This document shows, one piece after another, positions 1 to 8,557 of a stretch of DNA of 64,000 bases. This DNA comes from Porphyrobacter sp. Lineage in GTDB: Bacteria; Pseudomonadota; Alphaproteobacteria; Sphingomonadales; Sphingomonadaceae. Location: the NCBI GenBank assembly GCA_017744315.1, contig JAGIBN010000008.1, forward strand, positions 62,001 to 126,000, written 5' to 3'. Made by a program: the position numbers and the translations under genes. The notes under the pieces were generated by a model. It ran no database searches and was not told the DNA's origin. It was given only the letters and a program-made list of their open reading frames with translations. Positions within the stretch are counted from its first letter, which is position 1; each line of letters starts with the position of its first letter.

Positions 1-344
1 CTGGGCGCGGCGAAAGTGCCCCCGCTCCACAACACGATATCGAGGTCGAGCACGCGCGAGGTCCAGCGCTGACCGCCGGTGCGGCGGCCGAACTCTCGTT
101 CGATTCCTTTGAGCACGGCAAGCAACTCTACGGGATCGAGCGCTGTCTCGATCACCGCAGCCGAATTGGCGTAACGTCGGTGAGAAGGCCCGATCGGATC
201 GGTCAGCAGGACCGGTGCCGTCGCCAGGACCGCAATGCGATCGTCCGCCAGGCGCTCTATCGCGGCCGCCAGGACGTCGCGCGGCCGGCCGAACCGCTGG
301 TGCCGGCGGTTCGACCCGAGCGCGATCAGATATCGGTGAGTCAG
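1..344 (-). CDS. folK: 2-amino-4-hydroxy-6-hydroxymethyldihydropteridine pyrophosphokinase (FolK), partial
   Basis: Transfers pyrophosphate from ATP to 6-hydroxymethyl-dihydropterin in cytosolic folate synthesis. Reading leftwards, the N-terminus contains YLIALGSNR, the FolK opening strand, and further on RWTSRVLDLDIVLW, the family signature with the metal-binding Asp pair. About 114 codons are visible; the C-terminus lies off the left edge. There is no in-frame ATG, GTG or TTG at the N-terminus. The best start is a CTG at 344-342, preceded by GCGAGGA and overlapping the stop of the upstream aguB as CTGA, which implies translational coupling. The family is clear from the signature; the CTG start is inference. 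Confidence 0.88.
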   Translation of the reverse strand, partial: MTHRYLIALGSNRRHQRFGRPRDVLAAAIERLADDRIAVLATAPVLLTDPIGPSHRRYANSAAVIETALDPVELLAVLKGIEREFGRRTGGQRWTSRVLDLDIVLWSGGTFAAP

Positions 345-1207
345 ATGTCCTCGCTGATACGGCCGTAGAGCTGAGGGCGACGGTCGCGGAAGAAGCCCCA
401 GCTTGCGCGATGCTTGGCCGCCGCCGTCAGGTCGAGCGTCGCCACGAGCGCGCCGGTTTCCTCGGCGCCATACTCGGTGATCATGTCGCCCCATTCGTCG
501 CAGATGAAGCTGTGACCATAGAATGCCTGCCCGTCCCCGCCGCACTCGGCTTCATGGCCGATGCGGTTGGCCGCGACCACTGGCATGCAGTTCGACACCG
601 CGTGGCCGATCATTGCCCGGCGCCACATGCGACTGGTGTCCATTTCCGTATCCTTGGGCTCCGACCCGATCGCGGTCGGGTAGAACAGAACCTCGGCGCC
701 CTTGAGTGCCAGCACACGCGCGGTTTCGGGGTACCATTGGTCCCAGCACACGCCGATGCCTATCGTCGCGCCGAACAGCTTCCACACCTTGAAGCCGTCG
801 TTGCCGGGGCGGAAATAGAACTTCTCTTCGTAGCCCGGACCATCGGGAATGTGGCTCTTACGGTATGTGCCCATAATTTCGCCCTCGGCATCGATCATGG
901 CGAGGGTGTTGTAATAGTGATGCCCGTCACGTTCGAAGAAACTGGTCGGGATGGCGACCTTGAGCGCCTTCGCCAGCTCCCGCATCGCCACGACCGAGGG
1001 ATGCTCCAGCACCGGCCGCGCGTGGGCGAACAGGGCGTCATCTTCGACCTTGCAGAAATAGGGTCCGGAAAAGAGTTCCGGCGGCAGGATGATCTGCGCA
1101 CCTTTCGCCGCCGCATCCTCGACGAGGGCAGAGACGGCGGCGATGTTCTCCTGCTCGTCCTGCGAGCCGAGAGCCAGTTGCAGGGCGGCGACGTTGAGCT
1201 TGGTCAT
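341..1207 (-). CDS. aguB: N-carbamoylputrescine amidase (AguB), nitrilase superfamily
   Basis: Hydrolyses N-carbamoylputrescine to putrescine, CO2 and ammonia, the last step of the agmatine route to polyamines; cytosolic. At 288 residues it has the normal family length. The nitrilase triad is visible: Glu44 in LPPELFSG, Lys117 in YRKSHIPDGPGY and Cys154 in GVCWDQWYPE. The GPGYEEKFYF stretch is characteristic of AguB rather than of generic carbon-nitrogen hydrolases. No agmatine deiminase (AguA) is next to it, so the substrate must come from elsewhere. Its stop overlaps the presumed CTG start of folK. The reaction is assigned from family motifs and was not tested. Confidence 0.9.
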   Translation of the reverse strand: MTKLNVAALQLALGSQDEQENIAAVSALVEDAAAKGAQIILPPELFSGPYFCKVEDDALFAHARPVLEHPSVVAMRELAKALKVAIPTSFFERDGHHYYNTLAMIDAEGEIMGTYRKSHIPDGPGYEEKFYFRPGNDGFKVWKLFGATIGIGVCWDQWYPETARVLALKGAEVLFYPTAIGSEPKDTEMDTSRMWRRAMIGHAVSNCMPVVAANRIGHEAECGGDGQAFYGHSFICDEWGDMITEYGAEETGALVATLDLTAAAKHRASWGFFRDRRPQLYGRISEDI

Positions 1208-1248
1208 GCGCCGCTATCTAGTCGCCTGCGCCCCCGGCACAAGGCGCC

Positions 1249-2094
1249 TTAGTCGCGTTTGCGGAACAGCATGGTCATCCGGTCGCTCTCGCCGATCGCC
1301 AGCATCTTGGGCCGCGTTTCGTCGGTCGCGCCGGCCAGCGAGGGCGGCAGCTCCCAAACCCCGCGGGCATAGTCCTTGGTATCCTTGGGGTTGGCGTTGA
1401 CCTCGCTCTTGCCGACGAGATCGAAGCCATAGGCATTCATCAGGGCGATCACGTCGCTTTCGCGCATGTAGCCCTTGTTGCCGTCGGTCATCGAATAGGG
1501 CGCGTCTTCGTTCATCCGGTGGTCGGTCAGACCGACCATGCCGCCAGGCTTGAGCATCTTGCGGATCGCCAGCATGTCGTCATGCAGCCAGCCGAAGCGG
1601 AACTGGTTGTGCATTTCGCGGAAGATCAGCACGCGGTCGACCTTGCCGTCGAGGCTTTCCGGATAGCCGTCGGTGTTGAAGGCCGAAATCCGCGCTCCTT
1701 CGCCTAGGTTCCAGCCAGCCGCCTGACCCGCGAACTTGTCCGCCAGGCCACCCATCGAATTGAGGAAGTACTGGTTGGTCTCCCCGGTCAGGTCGGGGCC
1801 CATGGCGATATATTGTCCCTGCGGGCCGAGGTACGGCACGAGGATGCGGGTGAACCAGCCGCTGGACGGGAGATAGTCGACCACGGTCATTCCGGGCTGA
1901 ACCTGGAAGAAAGTCAGCGTCTCACCGGGATGGCGGTACTGGTCGCGGGCCCGGTCGCCATCGCGGCGGGAATTGGCGAGCACGGCGGCGAGCGCCGGGT
2001 CAACGGTCGCCTGCTGGGCCTGCGCGGCAACGGGAAGCGACAGGGTGGTAGGAACAGCCAGGGCAGCGGCGGCGGCGAGGAGCATCATGCGCAT
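1249..2094 (-). CDS. Exported class I SAM-methyltransferase-like protein (COG4798 type)
   Basis: A 281-residue protein. The ATG at 2094 is chosen because it follows GGGAGAG and opens a clean signal peptide (MRMMLLAAAAALAV...AQAQQ). The mature part has VQPGMTVVDYLPSSGWFTRIL, a Rossmann motif I with the usual glycines partly replaced, then a beta-rich core ending in the MLFRK tail. Proteins of this type are annotated as predicted methyltransferases, but export to the periplasm, where SAM is not expected, and the altered motif I make catalysis uncertain. It is divergently transcribed from msrA. Substrate unknown. Confidence 0.8.
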   Translation of the reverse strand: MRMMLLAAAAALAVPTTLSLPVAAQAQQATVDPALAAVLANSRRDGDRARDQYRHPGETLTFFQVQPGMTVVDYLPSSGWFTRILVPYLGPQGQYIAMGPDLTGETNQYFLNSMGGLADKFAGQAAGWNLGEGARISAFNTDGYPESLDGKVDRVLIFREMHNQFRFGWLHDDMLAIRKMLKPGGMVGLTDHRMNEDAPYSMTDGNKGYMRESDVIALMNAYGFDLVGKSEVNANPKDTKDYARGVWELPPSLAGATDETRPKMLAIGESDRMTMLFRKRD

Positions 2095-2194
2095 GGTAAC
2101 TCTCCCGTGAACGTGTTTGGCCAGCCTAACCTGCCCAAGGAGGATGACAAGCGCCCAGGCACGCCCCATTTGTCGCAGCGAAGGAGATCTGAGC

Positions 2195-2731
2195 ATGGCG
2201 GATGAAACGGCAATCGTGGCGGGCGGATGCTTCTGGTGCACCGAAGCGGTGTTCCGCGACGTGATCGGCGTGAGCCAGGTCGAAAGCGGCTACATCGGCG
2301 GTACCGTTCCGAACCCGACCTACAAGGAAGTCTGCGGCGGCGACACCGGCCACGCCGAAGCGATCCGCGTCACTTATGACCCGGAGGTGATTTCCTACGC
2401 CGAAATCCTCGACGTGTTCATGGGCACGCACGACCCGACGCAGCTGAACCGCCAGGGCAATGACGTCGGAACCCAGTACCGCAGCGCGATCTTCCCGCTG
2501 AACGAAGCCCAGTACGCCGAGGCCAAGGCCGCGATCGAGCGGGCGAATGTTGACCAGGGCGGAAAGGTGGTCACCACCATCGAAGGCCCGGCGGAATGGT
2601 ATCCGGCAGAGGACTACCACCAGGAATACTGGGAAGGCGAAGGCCAGCGAAATCCCTACTGCCTCGCGGTGATCCCGCCCAAGCTGCTGAAGCTGCGCAA
2701 GAGCTTCCAGGCAAAGGTCAAGTCAACTTGA
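2195..2731 (+). CDS. msrA: Peptide-methionine (S)-S-oxide reductase MsrA
   Basis: Reduces the S-epimer of methionine sulfoxide in proteins and free methionine. The 178-residue protein starts at ATG 2195, 8 bases after AAGGAGA. The catalytic motif GGCFWCTEAVF is present with Cys12 as nucleophile, followed by the conserved blocks GYIGG, YKEVCGGDTGHAEAI and the C-terminal EDYHQEY. There is no signal peptide, so it acts in the cytosol. The partner for the R-epimer, msrB, is in this window but 17 kb away as a separate gene, so the two are not fused or co-transcribed here. Confidence 0.96.
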   Translation: MADETAIVAGGCFWCTEAVFRDVIGVSQVESGYIGGTVPNPTYKEVCGGDTGHAEAIRVTYDPEVISYAEILDVFMGTHDPTQLNRQGNDVGTQYRSAIFPLNEAQYAEAKAAIERANVDQGGKVVTTIEGPAEWYPAEDYHQEYWEGEGQRNPYCLAVIPPKLLKLRKSFQAKVKST

Positions 2732-2757
2732 GGTAATGGGTGGTTAACCGCCTAATC

Positions 2758-4020
2758 TCAGGACTTGTTAACCAACCGGGCGATGAAGAACCCGTCGAGC
2801 CCGCCCTTGTCCGCGAGCATGCCCGGATCGGTCCGCAGCCAGCCTTCTGAGGCTGGGGCAAGACCACCGGGCAGTTCTTCGGGTCGAATGGGATCGAGTT
2901 CGACATTCGCCACCGGAAGCCGCTGTTCGCCTTCTTCCGGCTCGAGCGAGCAGGTCGCATAGATCAGTCGCCCACCGGGCTTGAGCCAGCCACTCGCGCG
3001 CTCAAGCAGCCTTTCCTGCAGCTCGGCCATCTCGCCGATCTGGCGTTCGCCGATGCGGTGGAGCACGTCGGGATGACGGCGAGCGGTGCCAGTTGCGGTG
3101 CAGGGCGCGTCGAGCAGGATCGCGTCGAACGGCTCCTGGGGTTGCCACTTCAGAGCGTCCGCCACGACCACTTCCGCGTCGAGCCCTGTACGAGCAAGAT
3201 TTTCGCGCAGTCGCTCCATTCGCCGCTTGCTGATGTCGAGCGCGGTCACCTGCCAACCCGCGGCGGCCAGTTGCAGCGTCTTGCCGCCCGGCGCGGCGCA
3301 AAGGTCTAGAACGCGACGGCCCTCGCCGGGTCCCAGAAGCCTTGCCGGCAACGAGGCCGCGAGGTCCTGAACCCACCACTCCCCTTCGGCGAAGCCGGCG
3401 AGGTCGGTAACTGCGGTGCCGCGAGGTAGGCGAACGTGTCCTGGCGCCAGGCTCTCGCCGCCAAGCCGCTCTGCCCACGAAGCCGTCCCGGAAGGATCGC
3501 GCAGTTCGAGATCAAGCGGCGGCGGCTCGGCGAGACCGGCAGCGATGACGGGTGCGCGATCGCCCCATCGCTCGGCCACAGGCTCAGGCAGGGTAGGAAC
3601 CGGCGGCAAGGAAGCCTCGCCGCGAACCAGCGCTCCGAACACACCATGCGCCAGCCTGCGCGGCCCGCCGGTGAGCAGAGCCAGCCCCGTCGCGACCACC
3701 GCATGCGGCGGTGTCTCCAACCGCAGCCACTGGGCCAGCATCATCCGCAGCACCGTCCGCACCTTGGCGTCATCGGCCAGCCGAAGCCGAGTGGCCGAAT
3801 CGATCAGGGCGTCGAAATCGACCAGCCAGCGCAGCACTTCGCTCGCGATCGCGCGGGCGAGCGCCGAGTCGGAGCTCGTGAGCAGTCCGCCCGTGGCCGC
3901 GCCCGACGCCTGATCGAGCGTCTCCCCGCGTCGCAGGACCGCATCGAGCAGCCGCAACGCGGCGCGGCGGGCTTCGAGGCCCTGGATCTCGGCGGGCCGT
4001 TTGCCTTCATTACGCTTCAT
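2758..4020 (-). CDS. rsmB: RsmB-family rRNA (cytosine-5) methyltransferase
   Basis: SAM-dependent m5C methyltransferase of the RsmB/NOL1/NOP2/Sun family, expected to modify 16S rRNA. Of 420 residues, roughly 1-140 form a NusB-like helical RNA-binding domain (EARRAALRLLDAVLRRGE at the start). The catalytic domain carries DLCAAPGGKTLQLA (SAM binding), LLDAPCTATGTARRHPD (motif IV Cys) and YATCSLEPEEGE (motif VI Cys, the catalytic nucleophile in this family). It is transcribed towards msrA and divergently from a small SDHAF4-like gene. Which cytosine it modifies is inferred only from the family. Confidence 0.9.
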   Translation of the reverse strand: MKRNEGKRPAEIQGLEARRAALRLLDAVLRRGETLDQASGAATGGLLTSSDSALARAIASEVLRWLVDFDALIDSATRLRLADDAKVRTVLRMMLAQWLRLETPPHAVVATGLALLTGGPRRLAHGVFGALVRGEASLPPVPTLPEPVAERWGDRAPVIAAGLAEPPPLDLELRDPSGTASWAERLGGESLAPGHVRLPRGTAVTDLAGFAEGEWWVQDLAASLPARLLGPGEGRRVLDLCAAPGGKTLQLAAAGWQVTALDISKRRMERLRENLARTGLDAEVVVADALKWQPQEPFDAILLDAPCTATGTARRHPDVLHRIGERQIGEMAELQERLLERASGWLKPGGRLIYATCSLEPEEGEQRLPVANVELDPIRPEELPGGLAPASEGWLRTDPGMLADKGGLDGFFIARLVNKS

Positions 4021-4074
4021 CGCGCCCCTCTAGAGACAGTTGCGCCGCACCGCCACCCGGCCCATCTTAAGAGA

Positions 4075-4233
4075 ATGACCAAGCGCGCCACCCACCGGCC
4101 CGAGCCTTTCGCCAAGCCCGCCCATTGGGACGAGAGCCCTCCTCCCGCCCCAAAGCCGGCGGAGGATGACGAGGAACTGAGCCCGACGCGCTACGGCGAT
4201 TGGGTGAAGAAGGGCATCGCGATCGACTTCTAA
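4075..4233 (+). CDS. DUF1674 / succinate dehydrogenase assembly factor 4-like small protein
   Basis: A 52-residue protein ending in RYGDWVKKGIAIDF, the hallmark C-terminus of DUF1674, the bacterial relatives of mitochondrial SDHAF4. In mitochondria SDHAF4 binds flavinylated SdhA and protects it before complex assembly; the same role in succinate dehydrogenase assembly is inferred here. The N-terminal half is Pro/Glu-rich and probably disordered. The ATG at 4075 follows AAGAGA. The sdh genes are not in the window, which is common for this family. It starts 54 bases from the divergent rsmB start. Confidence 0.82.
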   Translation: MTKRATHRPEPFAKPAHWDESPPPAPKPAEDDEELSPTRYGDWVKKGIAIDF

Positions 4234-4437
4234 GGCCACGCCGTTTGCGCGGGCCGATGGTTAATTTCGTGCCATCACCGCGTTAACTATCGATTGGGAC
4301 TTCGAACCTAATTGCGCAGATGACGCAGGCGCGATTCGGCCAGGTGCTCCGCCACCTGACTGGCGCGCCAGCGCTTTGATGGAATAATTTTATCATTCAT
4401 CAACCAGAAGGCTGGGCCGTATCATAAGGGGCTCACC

Positions 4438-4665
4438 TTGCATGTGAGCACCAGTATGAACCGCAGCGAGCTTTCAAGGTCCGAGCTCGATGAAGACTGG
4501 ACCGGCCTCTTCTTCAGCCTGATCGACGGGCAAGTCTGTGCCTGTTGGCATGACCAGGAATATATCGTCAGGCTCGCCGGCCTGGACGAAGCGGAAGCGG
4601 CCATGCGCCATTTCCAGGAACAGACGAAAGTCGGCCAGCGCCTTAATGGCGGGGCTGCCGACTAA
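4438..4665 (+). CDS. Small hypothetical protein
   Basis: About 75 residues, acidic and soluble, with no signal peptide or membrane segment; the body reads like a small alpha/beta domain (DWTGLFFSLIDGQVCACWHD). The TTG at 4438 lies 6 bases after AAGGGG; GTG 4444 and ATG 4456 are in-frame alternatives. Its stop overlaps the convergent SnoaL-like gene by 4 bases, which supports a real gene boundary. I do not recognise the family and assign no function. Confidence 0.55.
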   Translation: MHVSTSMNRSELSRSELDEDWTGLFFSLIDGQVCACWHDQEYIVRLAGLDEAEAAMRHFQEQTKVGQRLNGGAAD

Positions 4666-5027
4666 CCCGAAAGCGGTTGGGCGGCGTCGAAAGACTGGAC
4701 GAAGCTTTCCAGCTTGCCTGCCTCGTTGACCTCGAACGTCGCGACGATGTCCAGGCTGTAGCGTGCGCCGTTCATCGTGAACCGGTCGACGCGTTCGATA
4801 ACCACCGAACTGCCTTCGCACATCAGGCCAGAGATTTCGCAGTCCAAGTCCGTGAAGGCTTGGCGATCAGCTTCGAACAACGCCTTGATCGCCACGACGC
4901 CACGACGCGTCAGTCGCGGATCTTCGTAGATGATGTTGTCGCTGAGCAGGGGCTTCAAGTTTTCGAAATCGCCGGACCGCACGGCCGCCAACGCTTCGAG
5001 CGCAATTTCTTCGGGCGACTTACTCAC
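4662..5027 (-). CDS. SnoaL-like / NTF2-fold protein
   Basis: A 121-residue protein with the SnoaL-like pattern: an N-terminal helix (PEEIALEALAAVRSGDFENL), a strand with the conserved 'IYEDPRLTRRG' segment, and the closing sheet ending FVQSFDAAQPLSG. Such domains make a cone-shaped barrel used by isomerases, hydrolases and small-ligand carriers, so the fold does not fix the reaction. The ATG at 5027 follows GGGATGAG. It stands alone, converging on the small gene at 4438. Confidence 0.75.
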   Translation of the reverse strand: MSKSPEEIALEALAAVRSGDFENLKPLLSDNIIYEDPRLTRRGVVAIKALFEADRQAFTDLDCEISGLMCEGSSVVIERVDRFTMNGARYSLDIVATFEVNEAGKLESFVQSFDAAQPLSG

Positions 5028-5217
5028 TCATCCCCCATTCTTGTCTCTAACAGCAGATTTCTTGATCAAATCCGCCAATAAAGACCTTGCAGCGGGCATG
5101 CAATTTCATCCGCCGCTATTTGCCGCAGCCATACACACTTCCGTCGAATCTCCCTCTTGTCTGGGACAAGCCAAACTTCGATAGCGCGCCAAATTCCGGT
5201 TCGAGCGAGGAGAGGCC

Positions 5218-5979
5218 ATGAACCTTCAAGATCGCAGGGTGAAAGCCATCCTGTCCGTCATCGGCATGGGCAGCGTATTGGCGCTCGCCGCCTGCACTGC
5301 GAACGAAGCGCAAAGCGGCGCCACGCAGGTCGCGACCGCGACTCCGCCCGCTCAACATTCCGCAACAGGCGCCGTGCCGGGTGGCATGATCCGCGAGGGC
5401 GGCACGGTCGCCAGCATGGCCGATCAATATGCCCATCCGCGCTTGGGTCCAGTCGCGGGCGCCGGAGCCAGCGCCTGGGTGCAGCCTGCCCCACCCCCGG
5501 CCTTTGTCGCTACCGGGCCCATGCCCGCGGCCGATGCACCTCCTCCACAGCTCGCCGCCGTCGCCAATCGCCAGCCGAGCAACCCTGCGCCAACTCCGGC
5601 ACCCGCCCCGGCTCCGGCCGTCACTCGCCAGCCCAGCGCCCCGGCACCGGCCCGTGGAGCCGACGCGGCGGATCTCGTGCGACCGGAAGCGGCTGCGCCC
5701 GACGCACCGGCTGCGGCTCCGGCCCAGGACCCGGCTGTCCGCACGGCGGGACTCAAGCTGTTCAACGACTATTCGTGCAGCGCCTGTCACTCGCTCGCCG
5801 ATGCCAAGGCAGGCGGCTCGATCGGTCCTTCGCTCGACCGCAATTCGCGCCTGACCAAGGCCTACGTGCTGGACATCCTCAACAACGGCCGTGGCGCGAT
5901 GCCGTCCTTCGCCGGACAGATGACCGACGCGGAGCTCGGCACCCTGGCGGAGTACATCGTCCAGTTCTCTCGCAAGTAA
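5218..5979 (+). CDS. c-type cytochrome with lipoprotein-like signal and Pro/Ala-rich linker
   Basis: A 253-residue exported protein. The N-terminus (MNLQDRRVKAILSVIGMG...LALAACTANEA) ends in a lipobox-like LAAC, suggesting a lipid-anchored periplasmic protein. About 130 residues of low-complexity Pro/Ala sequence follow, then a compact mono-haem cytochrome domain with SCSACHS (CXXCH) and a probable distal Met in AMPSFAGQMT. The long flexible tether would let a small cytochrome shuttle electrons between membrane complexes. No oxidase or dehydrogenase gene is adjacent, so its partners are unknown. The ATG at 5218 follows GGAGAGG. Confidence 0.87.
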   Translation: MNLQDRRVKAILSVIGMGSVLALAACTANEAQSGATQVATATPPAQHSATGAVPGGMIREGGTVASMADQYAHPRLGPVAGAGASAWVQPAPPPAFVATGPMPAADAPPPQLAAVANRQPSNPAPTPAPAPAPAVTRQPSAPAPARGADAADLVRPEAAAPDAPAAAPAQDPAVRTAGLKLFNDYSCSACHSLADAKAGGSIGPSLDRNSRLTKAYVLDILNNGRGAMPSFAGQMTDAELGTLAEYIVQFSRK

Positions 5980-6013
5980 CGTTGCCGAAGCGCTTCCGCT
6001 GTCTGACAGGAGC

Positions 6014-8473
6014 TCAGGCGGCGGAAGCCGGTCGGCAGGTTATCGCGGGATCGAATTCTTCGGACGGGTGCGCGAACAGGTAACCCTGGCCGTAGACGCA
6101 GCCGAGCTCGCGCAGGCGCGCCATCTGGGCGTGGGTTTCGATGCCTTCGGCGACCACCCGCTTTTTCAGACCGTGCCCGAGCGCGATCACCGCGCGCACG
6201 ATCTCTTCGCTTTCGCCGTCAGTCAGCAGGCCTGAAATGAACGAGCGGTCGATCTTGAGGATGTCGACCGGGATCTCCTTCAGATGGACGAGCGAGGCGT
6301 AGCCCGTCCCGAAATCGTCGAGCGCGATCTGTACGCCGGCTTCATGGAGCACCCGCAGCGCGGCGGTGGGATCGTTGACCGATTTGGCCAGGATCGTGCC
6401 CTCGGTCACCTCGATGCACAAAGCTCCCGGCGCCACACCGGCCTCGCGCAGCTTGGCCAGCAAGTGCTCGGCGCTTTCCCGCCCGCGCAAGTCCATCGCG
6501 GTAAAGTTCACCGCCAGCGCCACTTCCCGTTCGCGAGTACGGCGGCTGAGCTCGCCAATCGCGAGGTCGATCACGCGCTTCTGAACCGCGGCGCCGCAGT
6601 CGCCGTCTTCCATGACCCCGCCAAAGGAATCGGGCGTCAGCATGCCGCGCTCGGGATGGTTCCAGCGAAGCAGCGCCTCGACGCTGACGAGTTGGCCGGT
6701 GCCGAGATTGACGATCGGCTGGAAATGCAGCGCGAACTCCCCCCGGTCGAGCCCAGCAGTAGCCTCCCGGATCAGCTCGACCCGGTTTTCCGTCTGCAAC
6801 CGCAGGCGGCCGTCAAACTCCAAGCGCCTCCCCCTGCCTAGGCGCTTGGCCTCGTAGAGCGCGATGTCGGCTTGCTGAAACAGGTCGGTCGGGGCGAGAG
6901 CGCCGAGCGAACTCGCGGTGCCGATGCTCAGGGAAAGCGAGCCCTGGAAGCTGCCATGGGACCAGGCCGATCCCTGCAGGCGATCGAGAGCGTCGATGAC
7001 GAGCAGCCGGGCGCCAAGCTCGTCCTCGCACAGGATGGCGAACTCGTCGCCACCGATGCGGGCGCAGGAGACCTGGTCGCTCGAAAGCAGGCCCAGCCGC
7101 TCGCCGATATGGCGCAGCAGGACGTCACCGGCGTCGTGACCCTGTCGGTCGTTGATTTCCTTCAGGTAGTCCACGTCGATGAGCATGAGCGTGAAGGTCG
7201 CCCGCCTGCCCAGCAACTCGCGCAGCTGCGCATGGAACAGGGCCCGGTTGCCGAGGCCGGTGAGGAAGTCCGAATGCGCCGCGCGCTTCAGGGTCTCGCG
7301 CTCGATCTCCATTCCGCGGGCGCTGGCTTCGGCCGCGTCGCGTTCCTTGCGCAAGACGAAGAACCGGCTGGCAATCGCGAACGAGAAGACCATCGCTTCG
7401 AGCCCGATGGCCCCGAAGGTCGCCATGTCCACCCAGTCGCTCTGTCCGGTGAAGCCGAAGTTTCGAGCCGCGCGTAGAGTGAAAACCGCGATGACCGGCG
7501 TCCACCCGGCCATGTAGATCCATACCACCCGGCTTCCCCGCCAGGCGGCGACCGAGATCACGGCCATGGAGGAACCGACGCTCGCAATCATTGTGATGTT
7601 GAGCAGCAGATCGCTGACCGAGGCCGGAACCAGCCGCTCGTCGATTGCCAGAATCCCGGCGATCACCGCCGCGCAGGCCCAGACCCGCACAGCCAAGGCC
7701 AGGCGCCGCGGAACGGTGCCCCTCTCAAGCACCGAGAGCAGGAAGAACGCGGCGAGCGCGATCAGCATTCCCACGAGCCCGTTGTTGAGCCGCGCTGCCA
7801 GCGGACCGGCCAGGCCCGGAAACACATAAGCGCCGAGGTTCGACCAACTCAGCCCATAGGCCAGCGCTACGGTGACCCAGCCGAGGTAGAAACGGTGGAA
7901 GCTGCTCCTCTGGCCGAAGTGCACCAACAGATTGTAGGCCAGGGCAGAGGCCAGCAGGCCCACGTAAATACCCATGAGGATCAGCCAGCGCCCCTCCAGC
8001 TCGGCAGAGCGATCGGCACTGACGGCAGTCACCTTGCGCATGAGGGCGAGGTCGTCGAGATCCTTGAACCCGATCGCCAGGCTCCGGATGCTCTCCCCTG
8101 CCGGAGCGATTTCGAACTTGAGCACGGCACCGGCGGCCCAGTTGTGGCTCAAGTCATTCCCGCGTCGGGCGGTGACGATCTGCCGGCCATCGGCGGTAGT
8201 CACCACCGTCCTGATCTCGGCAAAACGCACCTGATCGATCAGCAAGTGCCATTCGGCCGGCAGGCTGCGCAGACGGTGCGCATCATCGAGCTTGAGCCAG
8301 GTCCATTCCTCGCCGCGGGGCTGGCCGGACGGACTCGCGGACGGGGCAGATTGCAGGACGGAACGCAGCTGGACTTCGGCCGCGCTGGCTGTGGTCGCAC
8401 CCAGGCAAAGCAGCAACACCGCCCAAAGCGGGCCCCAACGCCGCAGGAAAATTGCCACCGAACCCGACCCCAT
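6014..8473 (-). CDS. 7TMR-DISM sensor with GGDEF and EAL domains
   Basis: An inner-membrane cyclic-di-GMP enzyme of about 819 residues. Order: signal peptide; a periplasmic 7TMR-DISM extracellular domain to about residue 160; seven membrane segments of the 7TMR-DISM type (about 170-385); a short coiled linker; a GGDEF domain with an intact IGGDEFAIL near residue 475; and an EAL domain from about 598 with EALLRWN, VNFTAMD, EVTEG, LDDFGTGY, KIDRSF, VAEGIE and GQGY all present. Both active sites therefore look intact. The RxxD inhibitory site before GGDEF is missing. ATG 8473 follows AAAGGGA; a TTG at 8491 is an alternative. A PilZ receptor lies at 34.3 kb. Confidence 0.93.
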   Translation of the reverse strand: MGSGSVAIFLRRWGPLWAVLLLCLGATTASAAEVQLRSVLQSAPSASPSGQPRGEEWTWLKLDDAHRLRSLPAEWHLLIDQVRFAEIRTVVTTADGRQIVTARRGNDLSHNWAAGAVLKFEIAPAGESIRSLAIGFKDLDDLALMRKVTAVSADRSAELEGRWLILMGIYVGLLASALAYNLLVHFGQRSSFHRFYLGWVTVALAYGLSWSNLGAYVFPGLAGPLAARLNNGLVGMLIALAAFFLLSVLERGTVPRRLALAVRVWACAAVIAGILAIDERLVPASVSDLLLNITMIASVGSSMAVISVAAWRGSRVVWIYMAGWTPVIAVFTLRAARNFGFTGQSDWVDMATFGAIGLEAMVFSFAIASRFFVLRKERDAAEASARGMEIERETLKRAAHSDFLTGLGNRALFHAQLRELLGRRATFTLMLIDVDYLKEINDRQGHDAGDVLLRHIGERLGLLSSDQVSCARIGGDEFAILCEDELGARLLVIDALDRLQGSAWSHGSFQGSLSLSIGTASSLGALAPTDLFQQADIALYEAKRLGRGRRLEFDGRLRLQTENRVELIREATAGLDRGEFALHFQPIVNLGTGQLVSVEALLRWNHPERGMLTPDSFGGVMEDGDCGAAVQKRVIDLAIGELSRRTREREVALAVNFTAMDLRGRESAEHLLAKLREAGVAPGALCIEVTEGTILAKSVNDPTAALRVLHEAGVQIALDDFGTGYASLVHLKEIPVDILKIDRSFISGLLTDGESEEIVRAVIALGHGLKKRVVAEGIETHAQMARLRELGCVYGQGYLFAHPSEEFDPAITCRPASAA

Positions 8474-8557
8474 CAGTCCCTTTGGCGGCAAAGGCTTGGA
8501 AATCAGGTTAACGCGATGGCGATTTTCTTACATGCAATCCGCAGCTTAGGGCGCTGC

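Noticed and set aside
215..1252. Long open frame on the plus strand opposite aguB
   Set aside because: Antisense shadow of aguB in high-GC DNA. The minus-strand protein has an intact nitrilase triad, while this one has no recognisable domain.
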